Source: Flavobacteriales bacterium UBA1986
GTDB taxonomy: Bacteria; Bacteroidota; Bacteroidia; Flavobacteriales_G; Salibacteraceae
Direction of reading: 5' to 3'
Assembly: GCA_002336245.1 (NCBI GenBank)
Contig: DDDG01000016.1
Location: 1-64,000 of the forward strand
DNA: 64,000 bases
Shown: positions 1-9,869 of the stretch, piece after piece
Layout of the letters: every line of letters begins with the position of its first letter
How positions within the stretch are numbered: position 1 is the first letter of the stretch
Position numbers and translations under genes: made by a program
Notes under the pieces: model-generated
Told to the model about the DNA's origin: nothing
The model's database searches: none
What the model saw: only the letters and a program-made list of their open reading frames with translations

Positions 1-2354
1 CACTACTCGATAGTGTTGGAGCAATTTGTGATACTGTTTTCTTCGAAGTAGCTACAGGAACTTACGAAGGAATGACCATTCCTTATATGGTTGGTTCTTC
101 AGCGCAAGCTCCAGTTGTTATTCGCAGCATGGTTGGTGATGCCGATTCGGTTACCATCAATCAAGTGTCGGGTGGAAATGGTGCCATTAACTTAGACAAC
201 TCTGGAAACGTAATCATCGAAAATGTGACTCTCGCTGGAAGCGGCGCAGGCCATGCATTGAATATGATGGGTGACGGGGACAATGTTTGGGTGAGCAACT
301 CTAAGCTTCGCTCTACAGGGTCAAACACATCTTCGAACTCAGCTGTAGTTTATCTTTCAGGTGAGCGCGACAATATTTCCATCACAGATTCTCGAATAGG
401 CGGTGGATCATATGGATTGTACATTGTTGGTAACAGCACTAATTCTCCTGCAAGCAACCTTGTTTTTGAGAATCTTGAAATCGTCAATGCCTATTATATG
501 GGGACATACCTCAACAATGTTGAAGGCTTGGAATTCAACGAAAACGAGATTAGCTCAAACTCATCCTATACGAATGGCTATGGTTTGTACCATAACAATG
601 TAAATGGTAGAATCAACGTGAAAAACAACAGCTTGAATTCAAGCAGCGATTGGCCACGTTACGGGATGTACAACACAGGTGTTTCTGGAACTTCGAATTT
701 CCCAGCTCTGTTCGAGAACAACATCGTGAAGATTGGATACTCCACTTACACCAATTCCGTGTATGCTTTCTATGCAACAAACTCAAACTTTGTGAATTTG
801 AATCACAACACGATTGTAACAGAAGGAAACAACTCCGGTGCAAGTGCAACTTACTTTGCTGGTGGTGGTGGAAACCAATTGACGAACAACATCTTCGCCA
901 ATATGGGTAGTGGTTATGGTCTGTACATTAGCGGAACGTTCACCATTACGAATTCAAATCACAATGACATCTACGCTGCAGGTAACAACCTAGGTTACTT
1001 CAATGCTGCCATCAGCAGCTTCAGTGGATGGCAATCAACTTCTGGACTAGACCAGAATTCTGTGAGCGATGATCCAGGTTTTTACTCGAGCTCAGACTTT
1101 AGAGTTTGTTCTGACAGCCTTGACGGCCGAGGTACACCAACTGGTTTGATGTATGACTTTGAAGGTGAGATGAGAAGTGCATCTACTCCAGATATTGGAG
1201 CCGATGAATTCACTGCTCCGGCAAACTTCAGATTGCCAGCCGATACGACTATCTGTAAAGGAGATGTCTTGAACCTTAGCGCTAGCTTAAACTCTGGTAC
1301 GTTTGCAATCTGGAACAACTTCCAGCCTAGCAACAACTTCAGTGTTTCTACTCCTGGTGTGTACAAGGCGTTTGTAGCCAACACATGTGGACAGTCCATT
1401 GACTCCATTGAAGTTTCATGGGCAGATCCAGTTGAATTGGTGAATGACACGCACCTATGTGCTGGAGCTTCATTTACTGCAAATGCAGGAATTGCAGCTG
1501 CAAATGGAACAGGTGCTACTTACATGTGGTCTACTGGTTCTACCGCTCAAACACTAAACATTGCTAGTAGAGGAATCTACGCAGTAGAAGTTACCGACAA
1601 CATCGGATGTGTTTCTGTTGATACAATAGCAGTGACTCAGTCTAGAGGAGTTTCTCTTCCAGCCGATACTTCATTCTGTGATGGCAAGACATATGTTGTC
1701 AACGCAAATGTTGGAGCTGGTAATTACTTCTGGAGCCCAACAGGACAAACTGGTCCAGTAATCTTTGTAAACCAATCTGGTACTTACCGAGTGAACTATA
1801 CCGACAATAAGTTCTGTACAAGCATTGATGAAATCGTAGTAGATGTGGTTCTTGACCCAGTTGCTGATTTCACCTACTTCCAGAAATACTACTCTGTAAG
1901 TTTCACTGACCTTTCGAGCGACGCTAGCACGTACATGTGGACCTTTGGTGACGGCGATACTTCATACGCTTCTAACCCAGCTCACATCTACGCTTCAGCT
2001 GGAACTTACACTGTTACACAATACATTATGAATTCTTGTGGAACAGACGTGATGACACAAAAAATCACGATTTCTAACCTAACTGGATCTGAAGAATTGG
2101 CAGAGCTTAACGGCATTAGCTTATTCCCTAATCCAAACAGCGGAATGTTCGACCTTGCCATCAACGGTATTGATGACCAAGTACTGAATATTAAAGTTGT
2201 GGCACTTGATGGCAAAGTTGTCTTTAATACTGAGGTTCAAAACTCAGGTGTCACCGAATTGAATATTGATCTTGGCAGTGTAGCCACCGGAGTGTACTTA
2301 GTACGCGTTCAAGGTGACACTTACAACGCTGTAGAGAAAGTTACCATCAAGTAA
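1..2354 (+). CDS. T9SS-exported beta-helix/PKD adhesin, 5' end outside the window
   Basis: The reading frame is open from base 3 and its first residues (IC-D-T-V-F-F) align with the middle of the next gene, so the ATG at 72 is internal and the true start lies left of the window. About 783 residues are visible. The first 380 are rich in short Asn/Gly/Ser turns typical of a right-handed parallel beta-helix. Ig-like segments with DTTICKGD and DTSFCDGK motifs follow, then a PKD domain (WTFGDGDTSY). The last ~75 residues are a type A T9SS sorting domain with LFPNPNSGMFDL and GVYLVRVQ. It should be secreted by T9SS and anchored to or released from the cell surface, with a probable role in adhesion (inference). 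It lies 27 bp upstream of a paralogue. Confidence 0.85.
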   Translation, partial: LLDSVGAICDTVFFEVATGTYEGMTIPYMVGSSAQAPVVIRSMVGDADSVTINQVSGGNGAINLDNSGNVIIENVTLAGSGAGHALNMMGDGDNVWVSNSKLRSTGSNTSSNSAVVYLSGERDNISITDSRIGGGSYGLYIVGNSTNSPASNLVFENLEIVNAYYMGTYLNNVEGLEFNENEISSNSSYTNGYGLYHNNVNGRINVKNNSLNSSSDWPRYGMYNTGVSGTSNFPALFENNIVKIGYSTYTNSVYAFYATNSNFVNLNHNTIVTEGNNSGASATYFAGGGGNQLTNNIFANMGSGYGLYISGTFTITNSNHNDIYAAGNNLGYFNAAISSFSGWQSTSGLDQNSVSDDPGFYSSSDFRVCSDSLDGRGTPTGLMYDFEGEMRSASTPDIGADEFTAPANFRLPADTTICKGDVLNLSASLNSGTFAIWNNFQPSNNFSVSTPGVYKAFVANTCGQSIDSIEVSWADPVELVNDTHLCAGASFTANAGIAAANGTGATYMWSTGSTAQTLNIASRGIYAVEVTDNIGCVSVDTIAVTQSRGVSLPADTSFCDGKTYVVNANVGAGNYFWSPTGQTGPVIFVNQSGTYRVNYTDNKFCTSIDEIVVDVVLDPVADFTYFQKYYSVSFTDLSSDASTYMWTFGDGDTSYASNPAHIYASAGTYTVTQYIMNSCGTDVMTQKITISNLTGSEELAELNGISLFPNPNSGMFDLAINGIDDQVLNIKVVALDGKVVFNTEVQNSGVTELNIDLGSVATGVYLVRVQGDTYNAVEKVTIK

Positions 2355-2381
2355 TTATACGAAACACCAAATTTCAGTAAG

Positions 2382-5300
2382 ATGAGAATAATAGCTACAT
2401 TTTTTATCGCCGCCTTTGCTCTGCTCGCGACGAATGCTAACGCTCAATATTGCACTCCCGGCGGATTAAGTTCTACATGGGATGGGATTAGCAATGTGAC
2501 CGTTTCCAATGCTGCCCTAGGATTCGCAAATCCAACAGGCATCCAGGCTGCCTATACCGATTACTCTAGTTCACACACGGCCTACATTGTGAAGAACCAG
2601 AATTTCAACATCACGATTACCAGCAACTGGTATGGTGATGCTTGGATTGATTGGAATGGCGATGGCGATTTCACCGATTCTGGAGAAGATATCTACCCAG
2701 GTACTTTCTACTCAGGGTCTGGTAGTTCAACCAGAACCCTCACTGTTACACCTCCGGGATCAGCAACTCCCGGTATGAAGCGTCTCAGAATTGGAACTGG
2801 ATATTCTAGATATTTCAACTATTGTGGTGCAACTTCCAGCAATTGGGGTGGTGAGTACGAAGACTACGGGATTTTTGTCGTAGACTATCAGAATTCAGCT
2901 TCTCTTACGGAAATCAATTCGCCGTCACAAATTGTATGTAGTACTATACAAGATGTAGATGTGAGTTTCCAAAACTTTGGAACCAAGAATCTCACCTCAT
3001 TAAAACTCGGAGGAGAGGTCATCACCTACACAACTGGAAGCAGAACTGTTTTACCGTTTACTTCTAATTGGACGGGTAATTTGGCGCCATTTGCATCAGT
3101 TTCTGCTCCAGTAAACGCCTATACCATGGGCTTCACGAGTGGTTTTGCCATTGGTGATACGGTAACGGTATGGTGTTATGAGCCAAACGGTGTAACTGAT
3201 ACTTTAGCCTTTGATGATACAATGCGTGTTGTCATTGGAACTGGTATGAGCGGAACCTACACCATTGGTGATACTACTGGTGGTGCCAATGATTTCCCGA
3301 GCTTCTCTGATGCTGTGAATTTCATAGATAGTATTGGTGCTGTTTGTGACACAACATACTTCCTTGTAGACGATACTTTGAATGAAGTTGGGCAAATTGC
3401 AATGAGTCCTCTTACCAATATGAGTTGGACTGCTCCAGTCATCTTCAAGACGAAAGATGGTGGCTCTGGACAAGCAAAGATATCGTACGCTGCAACTGGA
3501 TCTGGTAACAACTACGTAGTTCAGATGAACAACGATGCCTCCTATTACATCTTTGACAACATTCATATTCATGCAACGTCAAACAGTACTTGGGGCTCCG
3601 CAGTGTACTTTAAATCAAATGCGAACTACAATACGTTTGTGAATTGCCATTTAGAAGGACATGATTTTGGGATATATGGAACTACGACAACCTATAGTGC
3701 TGTTGTATCTGACTACGGCCCACCAAACTACGGTGAAACTTTCGTAGGCAACAGATTCTATAACAACATTATAGAAGGTGGTTCTTACGGGATTCAATTC
3801 CGTGGCCAGGGAAGTTCAGATCTTGAGTTTGTTGGCAACGAATTTCTTGACCAATACTACATGGGTATGTACTTGAATTATCCTGTTTCTCCTGAAATCG
3901 TGGGTAATACTTTGAAATCAGCCTCTCCCTACACGAATGGTTATGGATTCTACATCTACTATGGTTCTGATGGATTTGTTTTCAATGAAAACACTATTCA
4001 CCCAGATGCATTTCAGTGGCCTCGTTACGGTTCATACCTTTACAGATGTAGCGCAAAAGCCAACAACCGCAGCGAGATTAAAAACAATTGCATCAGTGTT
4101 GGTCAACCTTGGTCTTCAAGTACTCAGATCATGTACGGTATTTACGCTTACGATTGTTCTTTCATGAACGTAGCGAACAACGCAATTGCAATGAAAGGCA
4201 ATAGCTTTGATTCATACCCGCTATACATAAACCAAGGTGGTGCGAACAATGTCGTAAACAACATCCTAGGAAACTACGGAGCCGGTGCTGCTGTAAACTA
4301 TGTTGGCAACTCATCAGTTCTTAAGTCTGACAACAACAGCTTGTACTCGACTGGAGCATTGCTTGGATATTACAATGGCTTTGGATATACCAGCCTTGCT
4401 CTTTGGCAAAATAAAGCTGGTTATGATGCAAACTCAGTTGGCAGTAACCCTGCTCTGTACGACTTAGGAAACACTACAGGACTTGTAGACTGTCATGCAT
4501 GTAACTCATCTCTCGATGGAACAGCCGATGCCAACTACGCTCCGATGTACGACATAGACGGCGAGATGAGATCATCTACTCCAGACATCGGGCCAGATGA
4601 ATTCGTAGGACTTGGGAACATCAACTTGGGCGACGACATCGTGTTCTGCCCTGGAGATTCAGTTTCTCTTGAAACACCTGTTGGAACAGTAGGGACTCCA
4701 ATTTGGAGCACTGGTGATACTGCAGCTTCAATTACGGCATCAATGCCAGGTACATATTCGTTGATTTTACGCAACTCTTGTGGACTTATCGTTGATACAG
4801 TTGATTTGAGCAACCCAATGGTAAGCGACCTATCTACTCCAGATACTCTTATCTGTAAAGGAGATGACATCGACGTAGATGTGAATTTAACTGGTGCTAC
4901 TTATGCATGGAACACTGGAGAAACTACACAAACTATCAACATCGACGATGAAGGAACATACTCTGTAGTTGTTACTGACAAATGGGGATGTGTTACAGGT
5001 GACTCACTCACAGTTACACGCTCTGAAGACGCTGCGCTAAACATCAGCGGATCAGATACCACTCTTTGTTCAGGTCAATTCCTTTCTCTTGAAGCAGGTG
5101 TTGCTCCTCGTACTGGTGTTACTTACACTTGGACTGGGCTGCGCGACGGATCTACTCCTTCTACAAACAACTTGTTGGTTGGATGGAACGTAGCTGATTC
5201 ACTAGAGATTATGGTAGATGACAACGGATGTGTTTCTTACGACGTTCTTTACATCGACAACCCACCAACACCAGAAGCTGGTTTCTCAGCTGATACCATT

Positions 5301-5756
5301 GGTTGGACTGTAGTATTGACTGCAGACACGGTACACCCACGATTTACCTATCACTGGGATCTTGGAGACGGTAACACTTCTAGTCAGCCTAGCTTGACTC
5401 ACGTATATCGCAACAACGGTATCTACAACGTAGTACTTACTGTAACTTCAGATTGTGGTGTTGACGAATCTCAAATCACTGTTGAAACCATCCAAATTGG
5501 TGTTGGAGAAGATGACTTGAACAACAACGTTCGCATCTATCCGAACCCATCGAATGGTGAATTCAACATCTCTCTTGGGGACCTATCAGGTGAGTTCCAA
5601 GTAGAAGTTCAAGACGCTAACGGTAAGATCGTTTACGTATCACAAGTTGATGGCAACGAAGACAGCATCAACCTTAGTGATGTAGCCAGCGGAGTTTACT
5701 TCGTAAGAGTTACCATGAACGATAAAGTGAGCGTTCAAAAATTGAACATACACTAA
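2382..5756 (+). CDS. T9SS-exported GEVED/beta-helix/PKD adhesin
   Basis: This 1124-residue protein begins with a clear signal peptide (residues 1-21, ending ANAQ). A GEVED domain follows near residues 80-165, with WIDWNGDGDF and a closing GEYEDYG. A right-handed beta-helix region spans about 290-700, then Ig-like segments with DTLICKGDD and DTTLCSGQ. A PKD domain (WDLGDGNTSS) lies near residue 990, and a T9SS sorting domain ends the protein (IYPNPSNGEFNI, SGVYFVRV). It shares order and phrases with the preceding gene (YTNGYG, WPRYG, GEMRSSTPDIG), so the two are tandem paralogues. The N-terminal GEVED domain may belong to the upstream copy as well, beyond the window. Surface adhesion is inferred; no enzymatic motif is visible. 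Confidence 0.88.
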   Translation: MRIIATFFIAAFALLATNANAQYCTPGGLSSTWDGISNVTVSNAALGFANPTGIQAAYTDYSSSHTAYIVKNQNFNITITSNWYGDAWIDWNGDGDFTDSGEDIYPGTFYSGSGSSTRTLTVTPPGSATPGMKRLRIGTGYSRYFNYCGATSSNWGGEYEDYGIFVVDYQNSASLTEINSPSQIVCSTIQDVDVSFQNFGTKNLTSLKLGGEVITYTTGSRTVLPFTSNWTGNLAPFASVSAPVNAYTMGFTSGFAIGDTVTVWCYEPNGVTDTLAFDDTMRVVIGTGMSGTYTIGDTTGGANDFPSFSDAVNFIDSIGAVCDTTYFLVDDTLNEVGQIAMSPLTNMSWTAPVIFKTKDGGSGQAKISYAATGSGNNYVVQMNNDASYYIFDNIHIHATSNSTWGSAVYFKSNANYNTFVNCHLEGHDFGIYGTTTTYSAVVSDYGPPNYGETFVGNRFYNNIIEGGSYGIQFRGQGSSDLEFVGNEFLDQYYMGMYLNYPVSPEIVGNTLKSASPYTNGYGFYIYYGSDGFVFNENTIHPDAFQWPRYGSYLYRCSAKANNRSEIKNNCISVGQPWSSSTQIMYGIYAYDCSFMNVANNAIAMKGNSFDSYPLYINQGGANNVVNNILGNYGAGAAVNYVGNSSVLKSDNNSLYSTGALLGYYNGFGYTSLALWQNKAGYDANSVGSNPALYDLGNTTGLVDCHACNSSLDGTADANYAPMYDIDGEMRSSTPDIGPDEFVGLGNINLGDDIVFCPGDSVSLETPVGTVGTPIWSTGDTAASITASMPGTYSLILRNSCGLIVDTVDLSNPMVSDLSTPDTLICKGDDIDVDVNLTGATYAWNTGETTQTINIDDEGTYSVVVTDKWGCVTGDSLTVTRSEDAALNISGSDTTLCSGQFLSLEAGVAPRTGVTYTWTGLRDGSTPSTNNLLVGWNVADSLEIMVDDNGCVSYDVLYIDNPPTPEAGFSADTIGWTVVLTADTVHPRFTYHWDLGDGNTSSQPSLTHVYRNNGIYNVVLTVTSDCGVDESQITVETIQIGVGEDDLNNNVRIYPNPSNGEFNISLGDLSGEFQVEVQDANGKIVYVSQVDGNEDSINLSDVASGVYFVRVTMNDKVSVQKLNIH

Positions 5757-5778
5757 GAGATAAACAACTCTAAATAGG

Positions 5779-5811
5779 AAAGCCTTCCATCTATGATGGA
5801 GGGCTTTTTTA
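5779..5811 (+). terminator. Intrinsic terminator between the adhesin and alaS
   Basis: An 11-bp stem, AGCCTTCCATC with GATGGAGGGCT (one G-T wobble), has a TAT loop and is followed by six T. It lies 22 bp after the adhesin stop codon. It could also serve the convergent alaS transcript in the opposite direction, although the A-run on that side is shorter. Confidence 0.85.
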
Positions 5812-5839
5812 TTGGAATAAAATGAAGTAAAATTTACTG

Positions 5840-8452
5840 CTAGAGAAAACTTTTAGCTGTAGCAATGGCTTGGTCTAGGCCACTTGGATTGTTCCCGCCA
5901 GCAGTGGCAAAGAACGCCTGCCCTCCACCCTTTCCACCAATGTGGGTGGATAGTTCATTCAGGATCGTTCTGGCATCCCAACGTGGGTCAGCAGCAATCA
6001 GTTCCTTTGATATAAACACGCTCAACACGACCTTATCACCCTCCGAAGTGCCAAGCACTGCAAATAGATCTTTGTGCTTCTTCATAAGATCAAAGCCGAC
6101 TGTACGCAGCTCCTTTCCATTCACGTCCAATTTCTTGAACAAGTACGAAAAGCCATTTCCAGCTGAAATTTCTTTCTCCAAGGCACCTCCTTGAAAGGAT
6201 GCAAGCTGAGATTTTAGAGTTTCCATCTCTTTTTCTTGCGTTTTAAGCTTCTGTTGCAAATCGGAAACAGACTTCAAGGGATCTTTTGTCTTCAACTGAA
6301 GGCGAAGATTTCTGCTCAGTTCAAATTCATCCTGAATCTTTTTCCTGGCTTTGGTTCCCGTAATAGCCTCAATTCTCCGAACACCTGAAGAGATGGCGCT
6401 TTCACTTAGAATAAAGAAGTTTCCGATCAAACCAGTATTGGCAACATGCGTACCTCCACACAGCTCTACAGAATCGCCGAACTCAATGACTCTTACTTGA
6501 TTGCCATATTTCTCTCCAAAAAGGGACATGGCCCCACGGGCTTTCGCTTCTTCAATAGCCACCGAGCGTTCCTCGTGAAGTTCGATTGCTGAATCAATTT
6601 CAGCTTGAACCATCGCCTCTATTTTCCTAAGATCCTTTTCGTTGATCTTTTCAAAATGAGAGAAGTCAAACCTTAGGTGATTGGGGTGAACCAAACTTCC
6701 CTTCTGAGAAACGTGCTTGCCCAATACTGTTCTTAAGGCATGATGCAACAAGTGAGTGGCAGAGTGATTGTTTTCCGTATCCTTTCGTTTGTTCTCATTC
6801 ACTTCTAGACGGCCAACAGAATTGAAATTCTCTGGTAAGTCAGTACTTAGGTGAATGATGGCCTCGTTTTCCTTTTGCGTATTGAAAATGACCACATCTT
6901 GATCGTCGATTTTCCAAATTCCTTGGTCTCCTACTTGACCTCCACCTTCAGGATAGAATGGAGTACGGTTGAACTGTAGGTGATAAATCTTTTTGCCTTT
7001 AGACTCTACTTCTCGGTAGCGAATGAGCGAAGCTTCGGCTGTCAATTCATCGTAGCCAACAAATTCCGTTTCTTGCGCTACATTCACTTCTATCCAATCG
7101 CCTTTGACTTCTTGAGCAGAAGATCGGCTTCGTTCCTTTTGTTTTTTAAGCTCAGCATTAAAACTCGCTTCATCGAGATCGATGGAACGCTCGCTCGACA
7201 TCAAACGGGTTAAATCGAATGGGAATCCGAAGGTATCGTACAGTTCAAAGGCCTGCTTACCCGTTATGCCACCCGTTTCCAAAATGTAATCTTCGAAGCG
7301 TTGTATGCCCTTTGCCAGAGTATTCAGGAAAGACTCTTCTTCCTCTTTTATAACCCGTCCTATTAAATCTGCTTCCTTTTTAAGTTCAGGATAAGCTTCG
7401 CCCATTTCTATTGCCAAGGCTGGAATAAGCGCATAAATACACGCCTGCTTCACTCCGAGACTGCTATAGGCATAACGAATGGCTCTTCTAAGAATGCGTC
7501 GTATCACATAGCCCGGACCCGTATTACTGGGCAATTGTCCTTCAGCAATACTAAAGGCTACTGCGCGGAGATGATCTACGATCACTCTAAAGGCAATGTC
7601 TTTCGATTCATTATTTCCGTACTTCTGCCCGCTCTCTGTTTCAAGAGCAGCAATGATGTTCTGAAATAAGTCGATGTCGTAATTGGACCTCTTATGCTGA
7701 AGCGCTCGAGACAATCGCTCAAGGCCCATCCCTGTATCCACATGAAAGGCTGGCAAATCGTTCAATGAGCCATCGGACTTACGATTGAACTGAATGAAGA
7801 CCAAATTCCAGATTTCAATAAGCTCTGGGTGGTCCATATTCACTAAGTCTGCTCCATTTTGTTTTTTTCGATCACTTTCTGGGCGCAAATCAATGTGCAA
7901 TTCAGAGCACGGGCCGCAAGGGCCCATTTCACCCATTTCCCAGAAGTTATCCTTCTTGCCAAAGAAGAGCACGCGATCTTTTGGAAGATACTTCTCCCAA
8001 ATTTCTTTTGCCTCAGTATCTGCTTTAGTTCCGTCTTTCTCGTCGCCTTCGAATACTGTTGCATATATGCGGGAAGAATCGAGGCCATAAACCTCTGTGA
8101 GGAGTTCCCAGGCGTATTGAATTGCTTCTTTCTTGAAGTAGTCTCCAAAAGACCAATTTCCAAGCATTTCAAACATCGTGTGGTGATATGTATCAACTCC
8201 TACCTCTTCAAGATCGTTGTGTTTTCCTGAAACGCGCAAGCATTTTTGCGAATTCGCAACACGAGGATTTTCGGCTTGTTTCTGCCCAATGAAGATGTCC
8301 TTGAACTGGTTCATTCCGGCATTGGTGAACATTAAGCTTGGGTCGCCTTTAATGACCATAGGGGCCGAGTCGACGAGGCTGTGATTTTTCGACTTGAAAT
8401 ATTCGTAAAACTGACTACGAATCTCGTTCGTTGACCACTCTTTGGAACTCAT
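5840..8452 (-). CDS. alaS: Alanyl-tRNA synthetase
   Basis: The product charges tRNA-Ala with alanine in the cytoplasm. The start is the ATG at 8452 (MSSKEWSTNEIR), which gives 870 residues, the usual family length. A longer in-frame start at 8560 would add 36 non-conserved residues and run over the divergent promoters. The class II aminoacylation core carries HHTMFEMLGNWSFGDYF. The editing domain has the zinc residues HSATH and CGGTHV. The C-terminal DHHA1 region ends with the glycine-rich GGKGGGQAFFATAGG. The gene stands alone, convergent with the adhesin genes and divergent from an M23 peptidase. All expected motifs are present. Confidence 0.97.
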   Translation of the reverse strand: MSSKEWSTNEIRSQFYEYFKSKNHSLVDSAPMVIKGDPSLMFTNAGMNQFKDIFIGQKQAENPRVANSQKCLRVSGKHNDLEEVGVDTYHHTMFEMLGNWSFGDYFKKEAIQYAWELLTEVYGLDSSRIYATVFEGDEKDGTKADTEAKEIWEKYLPKDRVLFFGKKDNFWEMGEMGPCGPCSELHIDLRPESDRKKQNGADLVNMDHPELIEIWNLVFIQFNRKSDGSLNDLPAFHVDTGMGLERLSRALQHKRSNYDIDLFQNIIAALETESGQKYGNNESKDIAFRVIVDHLRAVAFSIAEGQLPSNTGPGYVIRRILRRAIRYAYSSLGVKQACIYALIPALAIEMGEAYPELKKEADLIGRVIKEEEESFLNTLAKGIQRFEDYILETGGITGKQAFELYDTFGFPFDLTRLMSSERSIDLDEASFNAELKKQKERSRSSAQEVKGDWIEVNVAQETEFVGYDELTAEASLIRYREVESKGKKIYHLQFNRTPFYPEGGGQVGDQGIWKIDDQDVVIFNTQKENEAIIHLSTDLPENFNSVGRLEVNENKRKDTENNHSATHLLHHALRTVLGKHVSQKGSLVHPNHLRFDFSHFEKINEKDLRKIEAMVQAEIDSAIELHEERSVAIEEAKARGAMSLFGEKYGNQVRVIEFGDSVELCGGTHVANTGLIGNFFILSESAISSGVRRIEAITGTKARKKIQDEFELSRNLRLQLKTKDPLKSVSDLQQKLKTQEKEMETLKSQLASFQGGALEKEISAGNGFSYLFKKLDVNGKELRTVGFDLMKKHKDLFAVLGTSEGDKVVLSVFISKELIAADPRWDARTILNELSTHIGGKGGGQAFFATAGGNNPSGLDQAIATAKSFL

Positions 8453-8493
8453 AAAAAAGGCTAATGATGATTGGACGTTCTTGAAGCAAAATG

Positions 8494-8501
8494 CAAAGTT
8501 A
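8494..8501 (-). promoter_or_regulatory. Putative -7 element of alaS
   Basis: Read on the minus strand this is TAACTTTG followed by C, matching the Bacteroidota -7 consensus TAnnTTTG. It lies about 42 bp upstream of the alaS ATG. No convincing -33 TTG is found at the usual distance. Confidence 0.5.
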
Positions 8502-8512
8502 GCTGAATATGC

Positions 8513-8520
8513 TAATTTTG
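8513..8520 (+). promoter_or_regulatory. Putative -7 element of the M23 peptidase gene
   Basis: TAATTTTG followed by C matches TAnnTTTG and lies 42 bp upstream of the peptidase ATG. It sits back to back with the alaS element on the other strand, 11 bp away, so the two promoters probably overlap. Confidence 0.5.
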
Positions 8521-8562
8521 CGGCGAATTCAAGTGGCGCCGATTTAAGCGCCAGCCCCACAT

Positions 8563-9534
8563 ATGGCAGGCTCCAAATACAAGTATAACCTCAAGACGCT
8601 CTCCTACGAGCGGATCGAACCTACCTTTAAAGGACGGTCCTTGCAAATCCTCAGCTTTGTTTCGACAGGAGGTGTGTTTGCTGTATTCTTCATAATCCTC
8701 ACCTACATGTTCTTCGATTCTCCAAAAGAGAAGATTCTGAAGCGTGAAAACGAGCAACTCCGATTGCAATTTGAGTTGGTGAACAAGAAGATGAATGAGA
8801 TTTCGGCTGTTATGGATGATATTCAATCTCGCGACAACAACATCTATCGTGTCATTTTTGAGGCGGAACCCATTCCAGAAAATGTTCGCAAAGCGGGTTT
8901 TGGAGGAATTAATCGTTATAAGCACCTTGAAGGAAACGACAACTCAGAGCTCTTGATTAAAACCCAAAAGTCACTGGATCAGTTGAAGAAACAGCTCTAC
9001 ATTCAATCAAAGAGTTTCGATGAAGTTTTTGGCCTCGCTAAAGACAAAGAAAAAATGCTGGCAAGCATACCCAGCATTCAGCCGGTATCTAATATGGATC
9101 TTAAGAAAGCTGCCGGTGGATATGGCATGCGCATGCACCCAATTTTAAAGATTCCAAAGTTTCATTACGGAATGGACTTTACGGCGAATGTGGGTACGGA
9201 AGTCTATACAACTGGAGATGGCGTTGTAAAGGAGGTGGAAGGATCTCAACGAGGTTACGGAAACAAGATCATCATCGATCATGGTTTTGGCTACCAAACT
9301 TTATACGCTCACCTCAGTGCGTTTAATGTGAGAGAAGGACAAAAAGTAAAGCGCGGAGACGTCATCGCTCAAGTAGGTAACACTGGATTTTCAAGTGGAC
9401 CTCACCTGCATTATGAAGTTCTCAAAAACGACAAGAAAGTAAATCCAATCAATTTCTATTTTAACGACCTTAGTCCGGAGGAGTACGATCGTTTGATTGA
9501 AATCTCTTCCACCGCCTCACAAAGTTTCGATTGA
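8563..9534 (+). CDS. Membrane-anchored M23 (LytM-type) metallopeptidase
   Basis: This 323-residue protein has a short basic cytoplasmic start and one transmembrane helix at about residues 28-52. A coiled-coil stretch follows (about 55-90), then a C-terminal M23 peptidase domain (about 185-300). Zinc and catalytic motifs are intact: HYGMDF (HxxxD), LYAHLS and HLHYEV. M23 enzymes cut peptide cross-links in peptidoglycan, and coiled-coil M23 proteins often act in cell division or shape control. The inner-membrane anchor places the domain in the periplasm. The stop overlaps the start of the following MerR gene (TGATG), so the two are translationally coupled. Confidence 0.9.
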   Translation: MAGSKYKYNLKTLSYERIEPTFKGRSLQILSFVSTGGVFAVFFIILTYMFFDSPKEKILKRENEQLRLQFELVNKKMNEISAVMDDIQSRDNNIYRVIFEAEPIPENVRKAGFGGINRYKHLEGNDNSELLIKTQKSLDQLKKQLYIQSKSFDEVFGLAKDKEKMLASIPSIQPVSNMDLKKAAGGYGMRMHPILKIPKFHYGMDFTANVGTEVYTTGDGVVKEVEGSQRGYGNKIIIDHGFGYQTLYAHLSAFNVREGQKVKRGDVIAQVGNTGFSSGPHLHYEVLKNDKKVNPINFYFNDLSPEEYDRLIEISSTASQSFD

Positions 9535-9869
9535 TGCCTTATAAAGCCAAACAAGTACAAAAGCTCTACTACTCTATTGGAGAGGTTTCAGAAATGTTTG
9601 GTGTGAATGCATCTCTAATTCGTTTCTGGGAAAAGGAGTTTGACATCATAAAGCCTAAGAAGAATACCAAGGGCAATCGCCAGTACACTCAGCAAAATGT
9701 GGCGAACATCAAACTCATTTACCATCTCGTAAAAGAGCGCGGGTTCACCCTTGAAGGTGCTAAAAGAAAGATTAAGGAAAACAAGGACGACAGTGTGAAC
9801 CAAATGGAATTGGTCGACTCACTAAAGCGCGTTAAATCCTTCTTGGAAGAATTGAAGAGCAGCCTCTAA
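9534..9869 (+). CDS. MerR-family transcriptional regulator
   Basis: The start is the ATG at 9534, overlapping the upstream stop by one base; a TTG at 9531 is also possible. The 111-residue product has a MerR winged-helix DNA-binding domain at its N-terminus (YYSIGEVSEMFGVNASLIRFWEKEF, given here only as the region at residues 13-37, with a basic wing KPKKNTKGNRQY). A short coiled-coil region follows. No effector-binding domain or metal-binding cysteines are present, so it is the minimal MerR type common in Bacteroidota next to M23 peptidases. Targets are unknown. The gene ends tail to tail with hldD, the stop codons overlapping by four bases. Confidence 0.85.
   Translation: MPYKAKQVQKLYYSIGEVSEMFGVNASLIRFWEKEFDIIKPKKNTKGNRQYTQQNVANIKLIYHLVKERGFTLEGAKRKIKENKDDSVNQMELVDSLKRVKSFLEELKSSL

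Noticed and set aside
72..74. ATG at 72 as the start of the first adhesin
   Set aside because: The frame is open upstream to base 3 and the upstream residues align with the interior of the paralogue, so the start is outside the window.
8453..8560. N-terminal extension of AlaS from 8560
   Set aside because: It would add 36 residues with no family similarity and cover both divergent promoter motifs.
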